Positions 8,922 through 17,090 are shown, counted from the first letter of the stretch. The stretch: DNA of 21,404 bases from DATNBT01 sp964579765 (GCA_964579765.1 CAZOIK010000056.1:1-21404); one strand, 5' to 3'. The notes: generated from the letters alone by a model not told the origin. Program-made: numbers and translations.

Positions 8922-8962
8922 ACAAGGGTTTATCCGCCGGCGGCTTCACGGCCCTGCGCGCG

Positions 8963-10255
8963 CTAGCGCCGGTCGAGCTGGCGGATCTTGAGCCCGAGTG
9001 CGATCACGACCAGGAGGATCGCGCCCAGCGACGCGGCCAGCCCTCGCCGGCGGAACCGCAGCTCGGCCGCGGCGGCGTCGCCGGCGGCATCCACCGAGGC
9101 GAGTGTCGCCATGCCGTCGGCAATCACCGTTGTGACGCGCGCCGGGTCGAACGTGTGCATCTCGGTGCGGGCCAGCGTCAGGCGCGTGCGCGCCGTGCCA
9201 ATCGCGAGCTCCTGCGCGCTCATCTCCATGCCGGCGTTGGCGAGCGACGAGACGGCCGCGCTCGAATGGTCGAGGGCGGCCTTCAGGCGATCGATGTCGC
9301 CGCGCATCCGCCCGGCCGCGATGGCGCCCTTGTCGTCGGCGCCGCTGTGGCAGGTGGAGCACAGGCTCTTGGGGTCGGCGCCGAGCATGGCGTCCGACGG
9401 CTGGCGGACGTCGTGGTTGCTGTGGCACTCGACGCATCCGCGGTCGAAGATCTGCGCGTGGACGCTCGTTGAGAACTTCTGCGCGAACACGGCGTGGCAG
9501 GTGCCGCAGACGTTGACGACCGAGCCCGCGCCGGGCGGGGCGGCGCCGTGATTGCCGTGGCAGTCGTTGCAGGTCGGGGCCGACAGATCGTTGCCCTTCG
9601 TCAAGGCGGCGTAGTGCACGCTCTGCCGATAGAGCGCGAACTGGTTGGTCGGCAGCGGCTGTTTGTTCGCCAGGGTGTAGCCGGCCATGTGCGACGCCGA
9701 TGCGTGGCACGCGGCGCAGGTCGTCGCCACGTTGGTTGGAAACACCGGCGACCTGGCGTCGTTCACCCGCCGGATGCCGTGCGCGCCGTGGCAGCTCGTG
9801 CACGTGGCGACCTTCGTGTCGCCCGACGCCAGCCGCTTGCCGTGCACGCTCGTCGCGTACTCGGACGCCTGGTCGACGCGCTGTCGCGGCGCGTACTTGC
9901 GCATCAGCTCGGCGTCGCTGTGGCAGCGCGCACACGTCGCGATCACCGCCTGCCCCGACGGTTTGCCTTTGAAGCCGCGTGCGGCGTCGTGCGCTCTGTC
10001 CTGTTCGGCCGCCGTGCGATCGCCGCCGTGGCAATCGGCGCAGGTGAAACCGATGTCGCGATGGACATCGGCGGCGCTGAATGCCGACGCCGGCGCGGCC
10101 AGTCGAGTGTCCGGCAGCGACGCGTGGCACGTCGCGCACGTGTTGACGGCCGGCGCCGCGGCCGCGGGCTGCGCCGCCGATGCGCGTGCGCACAGCAGGA
10201 GCAGGACCGCCGCCGCGCTACTTCGCGAAATGGCCCAGCACCGTGAAGACGACAA
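8963..10255 (-). CDS. nonaheme c-type cytochrome with C-terminal membrane anchor
   Basis: This is a periplasmic multiheme electron carrier. From TTG at 10255 it has 430 residues. A signal peptide covers about residues 1-27 (hydrophobic AAAVLLLLCARASA). Nine CxxCH heme sites follow at 40, 72, 108, 152, 180, 229, 250, 274 and 299. A helical, heme-free region leads to a single C-terminal span (about 404-423) and the basic tail KIRQLDRR. Many other histidines could be distal ligands, as in tetraheme/octaheme c3-like families. I chose TTG at 10255 because GGAG lies nine bases upstream and the product gains a proper signal peptide. Other starts are possible because the frame is open to 10363. The gene overlaps the end of the cytochrome b gene by 38 bases, so it is almost certainly co-expressed and probably accepts electrons from that complex. 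The partner is inferred. Confidence 0.88.
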   Translation of the reverse strand: MSSSRCWAISRSSAAAVLLLLCARASAAQPAAAAPAVNTCATCHASLPDTRLAAPASAFSAADVHRDIGFTCADCHGGDRTAAEQDRAHDAARGFKGKPSGQAVIATCARCHSDAELMRKYAPRQRVDQASEYATSVHGKRLASGDTKVATCTSCHGAHGIRRVNDARSPVFPTNVATTCAACHASASHMAGYTLANKQPLPTNQFALYRQSVHYAALTKGNDLSAPTCNDCHGNHGAAPPGAGSVVNVCGTCHAVFAQKFSTSVHAQIFDRGCVECHSNHDVRQPSDAMLGADPKSLCSTCHSGADDKGAIAAGRMRGDIDRLKAALDHSSAAVSSLANAGMEMSAQELAIGTARTRLTLARTEMHTFDPARVTTVIADGMATLASVDAAGDAAAAELRFRRRGLAASLGAILLVVIALGLKIRQLDRR

Positions 10256-11306
10256 GATAGAGCACTCCAGCAACGGCCATGGCCGTGAACAGCGGACTGC
10301 GCCGGCCGTCGCGCGATCGCCGGTCGAGAAACGGCACCAACACGAGAAAGATCGCGACGACACCGAACGCGAGGACGCCCAGGTGCTCGCCTTCGAAGCC
10401 GAGCACGTGGCTCGGGATCAGTTTGAGCGTGTGGAACATCGCGAGGAAATACCACTCCGGCCGGATACCGGGTGGAACCGCGGCAAACGGATCGGCCTTC
10501 CTGCCGAGGCCCCAGGGCGAAAACGCGGCCAGGGCCGCGAGCGCCGCGAGCGCGATGTACCACACCAGCACGTCGCGCAGGATGTAGTTCGGAAAGAACG
10601 GGATCTGCCGGACGCGCTCTCCCGGCTTGAGCTGCTGCTCGACGCGAAGCGGCACGCTCATGCCCTGCCGCTGTACCAGCAGCAGGTGCAGCGCCACCAG
10701 CGCCGTGGCGATCGCCGGCAGCACGGCGACGTGCAGGCCGAAGAACCTCGACAGCGTCGCCCCCGTCACGTCGTCGCCCCCGCGGAGCAGCCGCAGCAGG
10801 AAGTGGCCGGCGATCGGGACCGAGCCGGCGATGCCCGTGCCCACCTTCGTCGCGAAGAACGACAGCTCGTTCCACGGCAGCAGGTAGCCGCTGAACCCGA
10901 AGCCGAGCATCAGAAACAGCAGCAGGATGCCGGACACCCAGGTGAGCTCGCGCGGTCTGCGGTACGACTTCAGCAGGAACACGCTGAAGAAATGCGCGAA
11001 GGCGGCCCCGATGAGCAGATTCGCCGACCAGCTGTGGATGTTGCGGATGAGCCAGCCGAACGGGACGCGCGTGACGATGAACTGGACGCTCTCGTAGGCC
11101 TCCGTGGCGCTCGGCCGGTAGTAGAGGAGCAGCAGGATGCCGGTGACGATCTGCACGGCGAAGAGGAACAGGGTGAGGCCGCCGAGGTAGTACCAGACCT
11201 CCTGCGCGTGCACCGGCACGGCCTTCTCGGCGATGAAGTGTTTCAGCCCGCCGAGATCGAGCCGTTCATCGAGCCAGTCGACCAGCTGCTGCATCATCGC
11301 GGTCAC
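10218..11306 (-). CDS. cytochrome b subunit of a bc/b6f-type quinol:cytochrome c oxidoreductase
   Basis: This is the membrane diheme subunit that oxidises quinol and passes electrons to the Rieske protein and to heme b. It has 362 residues from GTG at 11306; an ATG at 11297 would remove three residues. Heme-ligand histidines are H91 and H105 on one helix and H192 and H207 on another. The 14 residues between the second pair are characteristic of the cytochrome b6 branch rather than mitochondrial-type cytochrome b, which has 13. The Qo-site motif PEWY is at 283-286. At 362 residues it corresponds to cytochrome b6 and subunit IV joined in one chain. It starts three bases after the Rieske stop, giving the order Rieske, cytochrome b, multiheme cytochrome c. 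Confidence 0.95.
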   Translation of the reverse strand: MTAMMQQLVDWLDERLDLGGLKHFIAEKAVPVHAQEVWYYLGGLTLFLFAVQIVTGILLLLYYRPSATEAYESVQFIVTRVPFGWLIRNIHSWSANLLIGAAFAHFFSVFLLKSYRRPRELTWVSGILLLFLMLGFGFSGYLLPWNELSFFATKVGTGIAGSVPIAGHFLLRLLRGGDDVTGATLSRFFGLHVAVLPAIATALVALHLLLVQRQGMSVPLRVEQQLKPGERVRQIPFFPNYILRDVLVWYIALAALAALAAFSPWGLGRKADPFAAVPPGIRPEWYFLAMFHTLKLIPSHVLGFEGEHLGVLAFGVVAIFLVLVPFLDRRSRDGRRSPLFTAMAVAGVLYLVVFTVLGHFAK

Positions 11307-11309
11307 CGC

Positions 11310-11792
11310 TCACGAATTCCGCGACACGACGATGTCCTCGTTGCCGGGCTCTCCGCGCAGGTTCACCGTGAAGCGCTGCAGCGGGCGCGGCGGCGGTCCC
11401 GACACGACGTTGCCGCCGAGATCGTAGAGGCCGTTGTGGCAGGCGCACCAGATCTGCGACGTGTCGGCCCTGTACTGCACGGTGCACTCGAGGTGCGTGC
11501 AGACCGCGCTGAAGGCGCTCAACGTGCCGTCGGGCGAGCGGACGACAATGGCGGGCTTGCTGCCGAACGGAAAAATGAGCCCCGAGTTCGGCTTGAGCGC
11601 CGCCGCCTTTCCAGCGACGACGGAGCTGGTGGCCGCCTCGCCGGAGTCCGGCGGCACGAGGAAACGCGCGACCGGATACGCGATGGCCGCGGCCGTCGAG
11701 ACGAAACCCACGGCGAGCACCGCGTCGAGGAATCTTCGTCGATCGAATGCTCCGGCGGCCGGCGTCGGAGGAAATTCCGCTGACTGCGTCAT
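11310..11792 (-). CDS. Rieske [2Fe-2S] iron-sulfur protein of the bc complex
   Basis: This is the high-potential iron-sulfur subunit, 160 residues from ATG at 11792. The N-terminus has a Tat-like DRRRFLDAVLAVGFV (17-31) and one membrane helix, the usual uncleaved anchor. Cluster box 1 is CTHLEC at 98-103 and box 2 is CACHNG at 116-121. Predicted ligands are C98, H100, C116 and H119, with C103 and C118 as the disulfide pair. All are present, so the protein should be functional. It is compact, like b6f-type Rieske proteins. It is the first gene of its operon, divergent from the monoheme cytochrome c gene, and the 58-base gap must hold both promoters. I see no clear Shine-Dalgarno sequence before 11792. 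Confidence 0.96.
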   Translation of the reverse strand: MTQSAEFPPTPAAGAFDRRRFLDAVLAVGFVSTAAAIAYPVARFLVPPDSGEAATSSVVAGKAAALKPNSGLIFPFGSKPAIVVRSPDGTLSAFSAVCTHLECTVQYRADTSQIWCACHNGLYDLGGNVVSGPPPRPLQRFTVNLRGEPGNEDIVVSRNS

Positions 11793-11813
11793 GTGTTATT
11801 GGAAGTGGCGCGA

Positions 11814-11822
11814 TGCTACCAT
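11814..11822 (+). promoter_or_regulatory. possible extended -10 element for the monoheme cytochrome c gene
   Basis: TGCTACCAT fits an extended -10 (TGn followed by TACCAT, four of six bases matching consensus). It would start a transcript near 11829, leaving room for the AGGAG ribosome site at 11841-11845. No convincing -35 box is visible, so this is a weak call. Confidence 0.25.
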
Positions 11823-11850
11823 GAGCCGCACACACACGAGAGGAGTTCGC

Positions 11851-12186
11851 ATGGTGCGTCGAGTGCTCGCAAGCGCCGTTCTCTGTCTGGTTGCCGGAAT
11901 TCCGGCAGCGTCCGCGCAGGACCTGAAGGCGAAGGGTGAGAAGCTGTTCGTCGATCAGAAGTGCACGCTCTGCCACTCGATCGCCGGTAAGGGGAACGCT
12001 AAAGGCTCGCTGGACGATGTCGGGAGCAAGCTGTCGGCGGCCGACATCCGTGCGTGGATCACCGACGCCAATGCGATGACGGCGAAGACCGGAGCGACGC
12101 GAAAGCCGGCGATGAAGCAGTTCTCACTCGAACGAGACGACGTCGATGCGCTCGTCGCTTATCTGACGACGCTGAAGAAGAAGTAA
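11851..12186 (+). CDS. small periplasmic monoheme cytochrome c
   Basis: The protein has 111 residues with a cleavable signal peptide (residues 1-22, ending AASA before QDLKAKG). One heme site, CTLCH, lies at 38-42, and a probable methionine ligand is M88 in KPAMKQF. This is a class I cytochrome c fold of normal size. The start at 11851 is supported by AGGAG at 11841-11845, five bases upstream; an in-frame ATG at 11821 would put a non-signal-like extension in front. It is divergent from the Rieske/cytochrome b/nonaheme operon. It probably carries electrons from that complex to a terminal oxidase elsewhere in the genome; that role is inferred. Its stop lies 11 bases from the convergent stop of hisA, with no obvious terminator between. 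Confidence 0.9.
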   Translation: MVRRVLASAVLCLVAGIPAASAQDLKAKGEKLFVDQKCTLCHSIAGKGNAKGSLDDVGSKLSAADIRAWITDANAMTAKTGATRKPAMKQFSLERDDVDALVAYLTTLKKK

Positions 12187-12197
12187 GGCGGAGAAGC

Positions 12198-12872
12198 TTA
12201 GAACGTCAACTTCCCCGTGTAGAGCGCCATGCCGACGACCGCGTCCACGCCGTGGGCGTCGAGGTCGTCGATTTCGTCCTGGGTGGTGATGCCGCCCGCG
12301 GCCGTCACCCGCCGGCTCGTCGCGTCGCGCACGGCCAGAATCGCCGCCCGGTTGGTGCCGCCCATGAGGCCTTCGGCGTCGACGTGGGTGTAGAGGAACT
12401 CGCCGCAGAACGGCTCGAGCGCGCGCACCGCCTCGACCGCCGTAATCGGCAGCGGCGTCTTCCAGCCGTGAATCACCACCCGCCCGCCTTTGCTGTCCAC
12501 GGCGGCAATCACGCGATCGACGCCGACGCTCTCTGACAGCCGACGCGCGAAATCGAGATCGGGCTTGCCGTCGCTGAACAGCGCCGAGCTGACGATGATC
12601 TTCCGGGCGCCGGCGGCGAGGACGTCCGACGCGCGCTCGACGCTGCGGATACCGCCGCCCACCTGACACGAGAGCGCCGGAGCGATCTGGCGCACGATCG
12701 CCAGGTTGTCGCCGCGCCCCATCGCGGCATCGAGATCGATCACCTGGACCTTCGGGAAGCGCTCGAACCGGCGCACCCACTTGAAGATGTCGTCGTCGCG
12801 AATCGCGAGGCGCTCGCCCTGGACGAGCTGCACGACCGCCCCGTTCTGGAGATCGATGGACGGAATCAGCAT
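12198..12872 (-). CDS. hisA: HisA, ProFAR isomerase
   Basis: This enzyme isomerises ProFAR to PRFAR (fourth step of histidine synthesis) on a (beta/alpha)8 barrel. It has 224 residues from ATG at 12872. The catalytic aspartates are D7 in IPSIDL and D126 in AAVDSKGGRV. Phosphate-binding motifs VGGGIRS (71-77) and AAGGIT (191-196) are present. Two things are slightly unusual. The beta-6 segment reads THVDAEGLMGGTN, where bacterial HisA more often has a T-D/E-I-x-x-D-G-T type motif. The chain also stops at ALYTGKLTF, about 15-20 residues short of typical HisA, so the last helix is reduced. HisA is distinguished from HisF here by the 'SIDL' start and its separate neighbour. It is the last gene of the operon; its start overlaps the hisF stop by one base. 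Confidence 0.93.
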   Translation of the reverse strand: MLIPSIDLQNGAVVQLVQGERLAIRDDDIFKWVRRFERFPKVQVIDLDAAMGRGDNLAIVRQIAPALSCQVGGGIRSVERASDVLAAGARKIIVSSALFSDGKPDLDFARRLSESVGVDRVIAAVDSKGGRVVIHGWKTPLPITAVEAVRALEPFCGEFLYTHVDAEGLMGGTNRAAILAVRDATSRRVTAAGGITTQDEIDDLDAHGVDAVVGMALYTGKLTF

Positions 12873-13627
12873 CAGAGGCGGACCGGAATGCCGGCGGCAC
12901 GAAGGTGCGTCTTGAGAGCCCTGACGCTTGTCTCGGCGTAATGAAAGATCGACGCCGCGAGCGCGGCGTCGGCCCGGCCGGTGGTGAACACCTCGACGAA
13001 GTGATCGAGCGTCCCGGCGCCGCCCGACGCGATGACCGGGATCGAGACGGCGCTCGACACGGCGGCGGTGAGGCGGCAGTCGAAGCCCATCTTCGTGCCG
13101 TCGCGATCGATCGACGTGAGCAGGATCTCGCCGGCGCCGCGGCTTTCCGCTTCCTTTGCCCACTCGACGGCGTCGCGATTTCCGGGCGTGCTGCCGCTGC
13201 GGACGTACACGGCCGCGCGATCGCCTTCCCACTTCGCATCGATGGCGACGAGGACCGCCTGACTGCCGTATCGCTCGGCCAGCGTCGTGATGAGCGCCGG
13301 GTTGGCGAGCGCCGCTGTGTTCAGGCTCACCTTGTCGGCGCCCGCCTCGACGGCCGCCGCGGCGTCGGCTTCCGTGCGGATGCCGCCGCCGACGGCGAGC
13401 GGAATGAAGAGCTCGCGCGCGACGGCGCGGATCGTGTCGGCGAGCGCGCGGCGCCGCTCGAGGGTCGCCGTGATGTCGAGGATGACGAGCTCGTCGACGC
13501 CTTCGGCGTTGTAGCGGCGCGCGAGCTCGGCGGGATCGCCCGCAGCGCGCAGACCTTCGAAGTTGATCCCCTTGACGACCTGGCCGTCCCGCACGTCCAG
13601 GCAGGCGATGATGCGCTTGGACAGCAT
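12872..13627 (-). CDS. hisF: HisF, cyclase subunit of imidazole glycerol phosphate synthase
   Basis: HisF condenses PRFAR with ammonia from HisH to give imidazole glycerol phosphate and AICAR. It has 251 residues from ATG at 13627, the normal length. The two catalytic aspartates fall exactly at the canonical positions, D11 (ACLDVRDG) and D130 (VAIDAKWEG). The phosphate motifs AVGGGIR (78-84) and ASGGAGT are present. The ammonia-gate region begins MLSKRIIACLD as in other HisF proteins. The frame continues upstream, but 13627 lies five bases after the hisH stop and gives the family N-terminus. It should act as a HisH-HisF heterodimer with the adjacent gene product. The stop overlaps the hisA start (TGATG). 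Confidence 0.97.
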   Translation of the reverse strand: MLSKRIIACLDVRDGQVVKGINFEGLRAAGDPAELARRYNAEGVDELVILDITATLERRRALADTIRAVARELFIPLAVGGGIRTEADAAAAVEAGADKVSLNTAALANPALITTLAERYGSQAVLVAIDAKWEGDRAAVYVRSGSTPGNRDAVEWAKEAESRGAGEILLTSIDRDGTKMGFDCRLTAAVSSAVSIPVIASGGAGTLDHFVEVFTTGRADAALAASIFHYAETSVRALKTHLRAAGIPVRL

Positions 13628-13632
13628 CGCCG

Positions 13633-14229
13633 CTAGCCGACCATGCTCAGGAAGTTCCTGAGCACCTGCAGTCCGACGTCGCCGGACTTCTCGGGATGGA
13701 ACTGCACGCCGGCGACGTGGCCGCGCTGCACGATCGACGCGAACGGCTCGCCGTGCGTCGTGACGGCCACGGTGTCGCCGGTGACGGGCGCGACGTAGCT
13801 GTGCGTGAAATAGACCTGCGCGCCCTGCGCGACGCCTTCGACGATCGCGCTGTCGCGCTCGATCGCGAGCGAATTCCAGCCGACGTGCGGGATCTTCACG
13901 TCGCTGGCGCGCAGGCGGTAGCACTGGCCGCTCAGCAGGCCGAGGCCGGGCAGATCGGGGGCCTCGTCGCTGCCCTCGAAAAGCCACTGCATTCCGAGGC
14001 AGATGCCGAGCAGGGGGCGGAGCTCCCCGACGCGCGCGAGAATCGCCTCGATCCACGCGGGCCCGAGCGCCTTCGTCGCGCCAAAATGGCCGACGCCAGG
14101 GACGACGATTGCCGCCGCCTGCTCGAGATCTTCGGGCCGCTCGGGCGTGAACAGCTCCGCGCCGAGCGCGGCAAAGGCTTTCCGCACCGACGTCAGGTTG
14201 CCCGCCTTGTAGTCGATGAGCGCAATCAC
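13633..14229 (-). CDS. hisH: HisH, glutamine amidotransferase subunit of IGP synthase
   Basis: This class I glutaminase supplies ammonia to HisF. It has 198 residues from a GTG start at 14229. The catalytic triad is complete: C77 in GICLGMQ, with H178 and E180 in VQFHPEKS. The oxyanion-strand motif VPGVGHFG is at 43-50, and HisH-typical KIPHVGWN (112-119) and YFTHSYV are present. The GTG start overlaps the hisB TGA by three bases (GTGA), so translation is probably coupled. HisF follows five bases after its stop. Confidence 0.96.
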   Translation of the reverse strand: MIALIDYKAGNLTSVRKAFAALGAELFTPERPEDLEQAAAIVVPGVGHFGATKALGPAWIEAILARVGELRPLLGICLGMQWLFEGSDEAPDLPGLGLLSGQCYRLRASDVKIPHVGWNSLAIERDSAIVEGVAQGAQVYFTHSYVAPVTGDTVAVTTHGEPFASIVQRGHVAGVQFHPEKSGDVGLQVLRNFLSMVG

Positions 14230-14801
14230 AGCAGCCCTTTGGTGCTGGGCAGCATCTTCGCGAGCCGCTTGTCCTTCGCGACCGCGACGCGCAGCGCGCG
14301 CGCAAACGCTTTGAACACGGCCTCGACGTGGTGGTGGCTCGATCGCCCGTAGAGCACGTTGACGTGCACGTTCGCCCGCGCGCCGATCGCGAAGCCTTCG
14401 AAGAAATCGTGCACGAGCTCCGTCTGCAGATCGCCGACCTTCTCCACCTTGACCTTGAGGTTGACGACGGCGTGCGGCCGTCCGCCGAGATCGATCGCGG
14501 CGACGGCGAGGGTTTCGTCCATCGGCATCACGAAGTAGCCGGCGCGGTTGATGCCCTTGCGCGTGCCGATCGCGGCCGAGACCGCCTCGCCGAGCGCGAT
14601 GCCCAGATCTTCCACCGTGTGGTGCTGGTCAACGTCGAGATCGCCTGTCGCGTTCACCTTCAGATCGAACGCGCCGTGCCGCGCGAAGAGCTCCAGCATG
14701 TGATCGAGAAAGCGGATGCCGGTTCGCACCTGGTAACGGCCCTGGCCTTCGAGCACCAGCGTCAGCGCGATCTGCGTCTCCGTTGTCCGACGGTCGATCA
14801 C
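14226..14801 (-). CDS. hisB: HisB, imidazoleglycerol-phosphate dehydratase (monofunctional)
   Basis: This enzyme dehydrates imidazole glycerol phosphate to imidazole acetol phosphate using two manganese ions. It has 191 residues from GTG at 14801. The two histidine-rich metal motifs are DQHHTVEDLG (58-67) and SHHHVEAVFKAF (155-166), and FLDHMLELFARHG lies at 31-43. The protein has only the dehydratase domain. The N-terminal histidinol-phosphatase domain seen in enteric HisB is missing, so another gene must supply that step. The GTG start overlaps the hisC stop (GTGA), which decided the start although the frame is open upstream. Confidence 0.96.
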   Translation of the reverse strand: MIDRRTTETQIALTLVLEGQGRYQVRTGIRFLDHMLELFARHGAFDLKVNATGDLDVDQHHTVEDLGIALGEAVSAAIGTRKGINRAGYFVMPMDETLAVAAIDLGGRPHAVVNLKVKVEKVGDLQTELVHDFFEGFAIGARANVHVNVLYGRSSHHHVEAVFKAFARALRVAVAKDKRLAKMLPSTKGLL

Positions 14802-15859
14802 CGCGCGGCGCACACGGCCTCCTCGAGCACGGCGATGCCGCGCTTGGTGTGTTCGACGACTCCGGTGGCCATGCGCAGGCAGCCTTCGCATCCCGGCTCG
14901 CTCGAGCGATTGCGCAGATAGATCCCTCTGGCGCGCGCGAACTCGACGACGTCGCCGACGCGATCGCCGACGCGCACGAGCACGAAATTCGCGTCGCTCG
15001 GCCAGAAGGTCAGCTTCATCCGTTCGCATGCCGCGTAAAGCAGTGCTTTCGACGCCTTCACCTGGCGCAGGTAGTCGTTCAAGTAGTCGGTGTCGCTGAG
15101 CGCGGCCTGAAGCGCGACGACGGCGGCGATGTTGACGCTGTACACCGGGGTCACAAACCGGATGGGATCCACCACGTCAGGTGCGCCGACGACCGCGCCG
15201 ATGCGGATGGCCGCGAGGCCGAATGCCTTCGAGAACGTGCGCCCGACGACGACGTTCGGGAACGCGGGCAGCTCGTGAATGAAGCTCCGACCCGCGAACT
15301 CGGCGTAGGCCTCGTCGAGGAAGACGATCGCTTCCGGCGGCACACGCGCCGCGATCGTGCGGATCGCGTCGAAGGGCACCGACACGCCCGTCGGGTTGTT
15401 CGGGTTCGTCACGAAGACGACGCGTGTGGCCGGCGTAATGGCCGCGAGCACGTCGTCCAGCGGGAAGCTGAAGTCGGGCCGGGGCATCACCTGCACGAGC
15501 TTGCCGCCGGCCACCGCCGTGTCGAAGCGGAAGATCTCGAACGCCGGCTCGGGCACGATCGCTTCTGGCACGATACCGGCGCCGGCCGACGGACGCAGGT
15601 AGGCGATTGCCGCGCCCATGATGCCCTCGTCGAGTCCGTTGACGAGCGCCACGCGGTCGGCGCCGACGCCGAAGTAGCGGGCCGCGGCCTCGGTCGCCGC
15701 CGAGTAGGGCGGGTAGAACCCGAGCTGCTCGCGCGTGAGGCGCGCGAGCGCGTCGAGCACGCGCGGTGAACAACCTTCGGTGTTCTCGTTCTGGTGCAGC
15801 CGCAGCCCGTCGTACATCTCCGCCGGCTTCTCGTAGTGCGATTTCAGCGGTCCACTCAC
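14798..15859 (-). CDS. hisC: HisC, histidinol-phosphate aminotransferase
   Basis: This PLP-dependent transaminase makes histidinol phosphate from imidazole acetol phosphate and glutamate. It has 353 residues from GTG at 15859. The PLP lysine is K211 in RTFSKAFGLAAIRIG. The cofactor residues NPNNPTG (152-158) and FLDEAYAEF (180-188) and the N-terminal LHQNEN are family-typical. A Cys-rich SSEPGCEGCLRMATG near 319-333 precedes the C-terminal arginine motif. The position between hisD and hisB supports HisC over other class I/II aminotransferases. The GTG start overlaps the hisD TGA by four bases; the frame is open far upstream, but no earlier start makes sense. Confidence 0.95.
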   Translation of the reverse strand: MSGPLKSHYEKPAEMYDGLRLHQNENTEGCSPRVLDALARLTREQLGFYPPYSAATEAAARYFGVGADRVALVNGLDEGIMGAAIAYLRPSAGAGIVPEAIVPEPAFEIFRFDTAVAGGKLVQVMPRPDFSFPLDDVLAAITPATRVVFVTNPNNPTGVSVPFDAIRTIAARVPPEAIVFLDEAYAEFAGRSFIHELPAFPNVVVGRTFSKAFGLAAIRIGAVVGAPDVVDPIRFVTPVYSVNIAAVVALQAALSDTDYLNDYLRQVKASKALLYAACERMKLTFWPSDANFVLVRVGDRVGDVVEFARARGIYLRNRSSEPGCEGCLRMATGVVEHTKRGIAVLEEAVCAAR

Positions 15860-17088
15860 AGCCGTACCTCGACCGATTCGGCGTGCGCGACGAGACCCTC
15901 TGCGCGCGCGAGCGGAAGGATTGTCGGCGCGAGGCGCTTGAGCCCTTCGCGCGAGACGCGCTGTACCGACATGACGCGGACGAAATCGGCGGCGCTCAGG
16001 CCTCCGCGGAATCGCGCCGCGCCGGCCGTGGGCAGCACATGGTTGGACCCGGTGGCGTAGTCGCCGGCGGCCTGCGCGGTGAACGGCCCGACAAAGAGCG
16101 CGCCGGCCGTCACCGAGTGCCGCGTCAGCGACTCGCGATCGACGACCAGGTGTTCGGGCGCGATCGTGTTGGCGAGCGCCATCGCGGCCTCGGCCGACCG
16201 GGTCACGATGATGGCGCCGTGCGCCTGCAGCGAGCGGCGGACGATGTCGCGGCTCGCGGCGGCCGCATCGACCAGCCGAGACACGCGGTTCGCAAGCGGC
16301 CGGCTCCACGTGATGAAGATCGATCGCGCGTCCGGATCGTGCTCCGCCTGCGCGACAAGGTCCGCGCCAATCCAGTCGGCGCGTCCGCCGCCGGCGACGA
16401 TCACGATCTCGGTCGGCCCGGCGTAGAAGTCGATGGCGCAGTCGCCGGCGACCAGGGCTTTGGCCGCAGCCACGAAGCGGTTACCGGGTCCGACGATCTT
16501 GTCTACGCGCGGCACGCGCGCCGTGCCGTAGGCGAGCGCCGCGATCGCGTGCGCGCCGCCGACGCGGAACATCTTCGTGACGCCGGACTCGAGCGCCGCC
16601 GCCATGACCGCCGGCTCCGGCCGCGGGCACATCACGACGACCTCGCGCACCCCGGCGACGCGCGCCGGCACCGCGGTCATCAGCAGCGACGAGGGCAGCG
16701 GAAAGCGTCCGCCCGGGACGTAACAGCCGACGCGGGCGAGCGGCTCGACGCGCTGCTCGATGCGGACGCCGGGCACGACCGACAGATCCCAGTGCTGCGG
16801 CACCTGCCGGAACGCGACACGCGCGATGTTGCGCGCGGCCGTTTTGATGGCGCGCCGGACGTCGGCAGGCACGAGCGCCGCGTAATCGCGCATTTCGGCC
16901 GGCGACACCTCGAGCGGTTCGGCCGCGTTGTCGAAGCGCCGGGCGAAGCGGGCGAGGGCCCTGTCCCCGTCGCGCCGCACGGCGTTCACGATCGTGCGGA
17001 CGCGTCGCTCGAACGCGGGATCGGCGGCGGTCCGCCGCTTCAGGAGCGCGTCGAGGCGTCGGCGGTTGTCTGCGTCGATGATTCGCAT
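15856..17088 (-). CDS. hisD: HisD, histidinol dehydrogenase
   Basis: HisD is a zinc enzyme catalysing the last two NAD-linked oxidations, histidinol to histidine. It has 410 residues from ATG at 17088. Zinc ligands predicted by alignment to known HisD are Q247 and H250 (QAEHDPDAR), D343 (GDYATGSNH) and H402 (EGLVAHAES). The catalytic pair is E312-H313 in APEHL. VGCYVPGG (120-127) and KIVGPGN (197-203) are also family motifs. It is slightly shorter than E. coli HisD (about 434). The region before D343 reads GPFTAQAAGDY, where many homologues have an ES pair before the G. The start is two bases after the hisG stop. Confidence 0.96.
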   Translation of the reverse strand: MRIIDADNRRRLDALLKRRTAADPAFERRVRTIVNAVRRDGDRALARFARRFDNAAEPLEVSPAEMRDYAALVPADVRRAIKTAARNIARVAFRQVPQHWDLSVVPGVRIEQRVEPLARVGCYVPGGRFPLPSSLLMTAVPARVAGVREVVVMCPRPEPAVMAAALESGVTKMFRVGGAHAIAALAYGTARVPRVDKIVGPGNRFVAAAKALVAGDCAIDFYAGPTEIVIVAGGGRADWIGADLVAQAEHDPDARSIFITWSRPLANRVSRLVDAAAASRDIVRRSLQAHGAIIVTRSAEAAMALANTIAPEHLVVDRESLTRHSVTAGALFVGPFTAQAAGDYATGSNHVLPTAGAARFRGGLSAADFVRVMSVQRVSREGLKRLAPTILPLARAEGLVAHAESVEVRL

Positions 17089-17090
17089 GG

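Noticed and set aside
8710..8949. Minus-strand ATG at 8949 opening a different frame before the fusion gene (MKPPADKPLLQ...)
   Set aside because: After about 25 residues it becomes Arg/Ala-rich shadow sequence of the hydrolase domain. Using it would need a frameshift for which there is no other sign.
11829..11838. CA-dinucleotide run before the monoheme cytochrome gene
   Set aside because: About ten bases only, too short to be a meaningful repeat.
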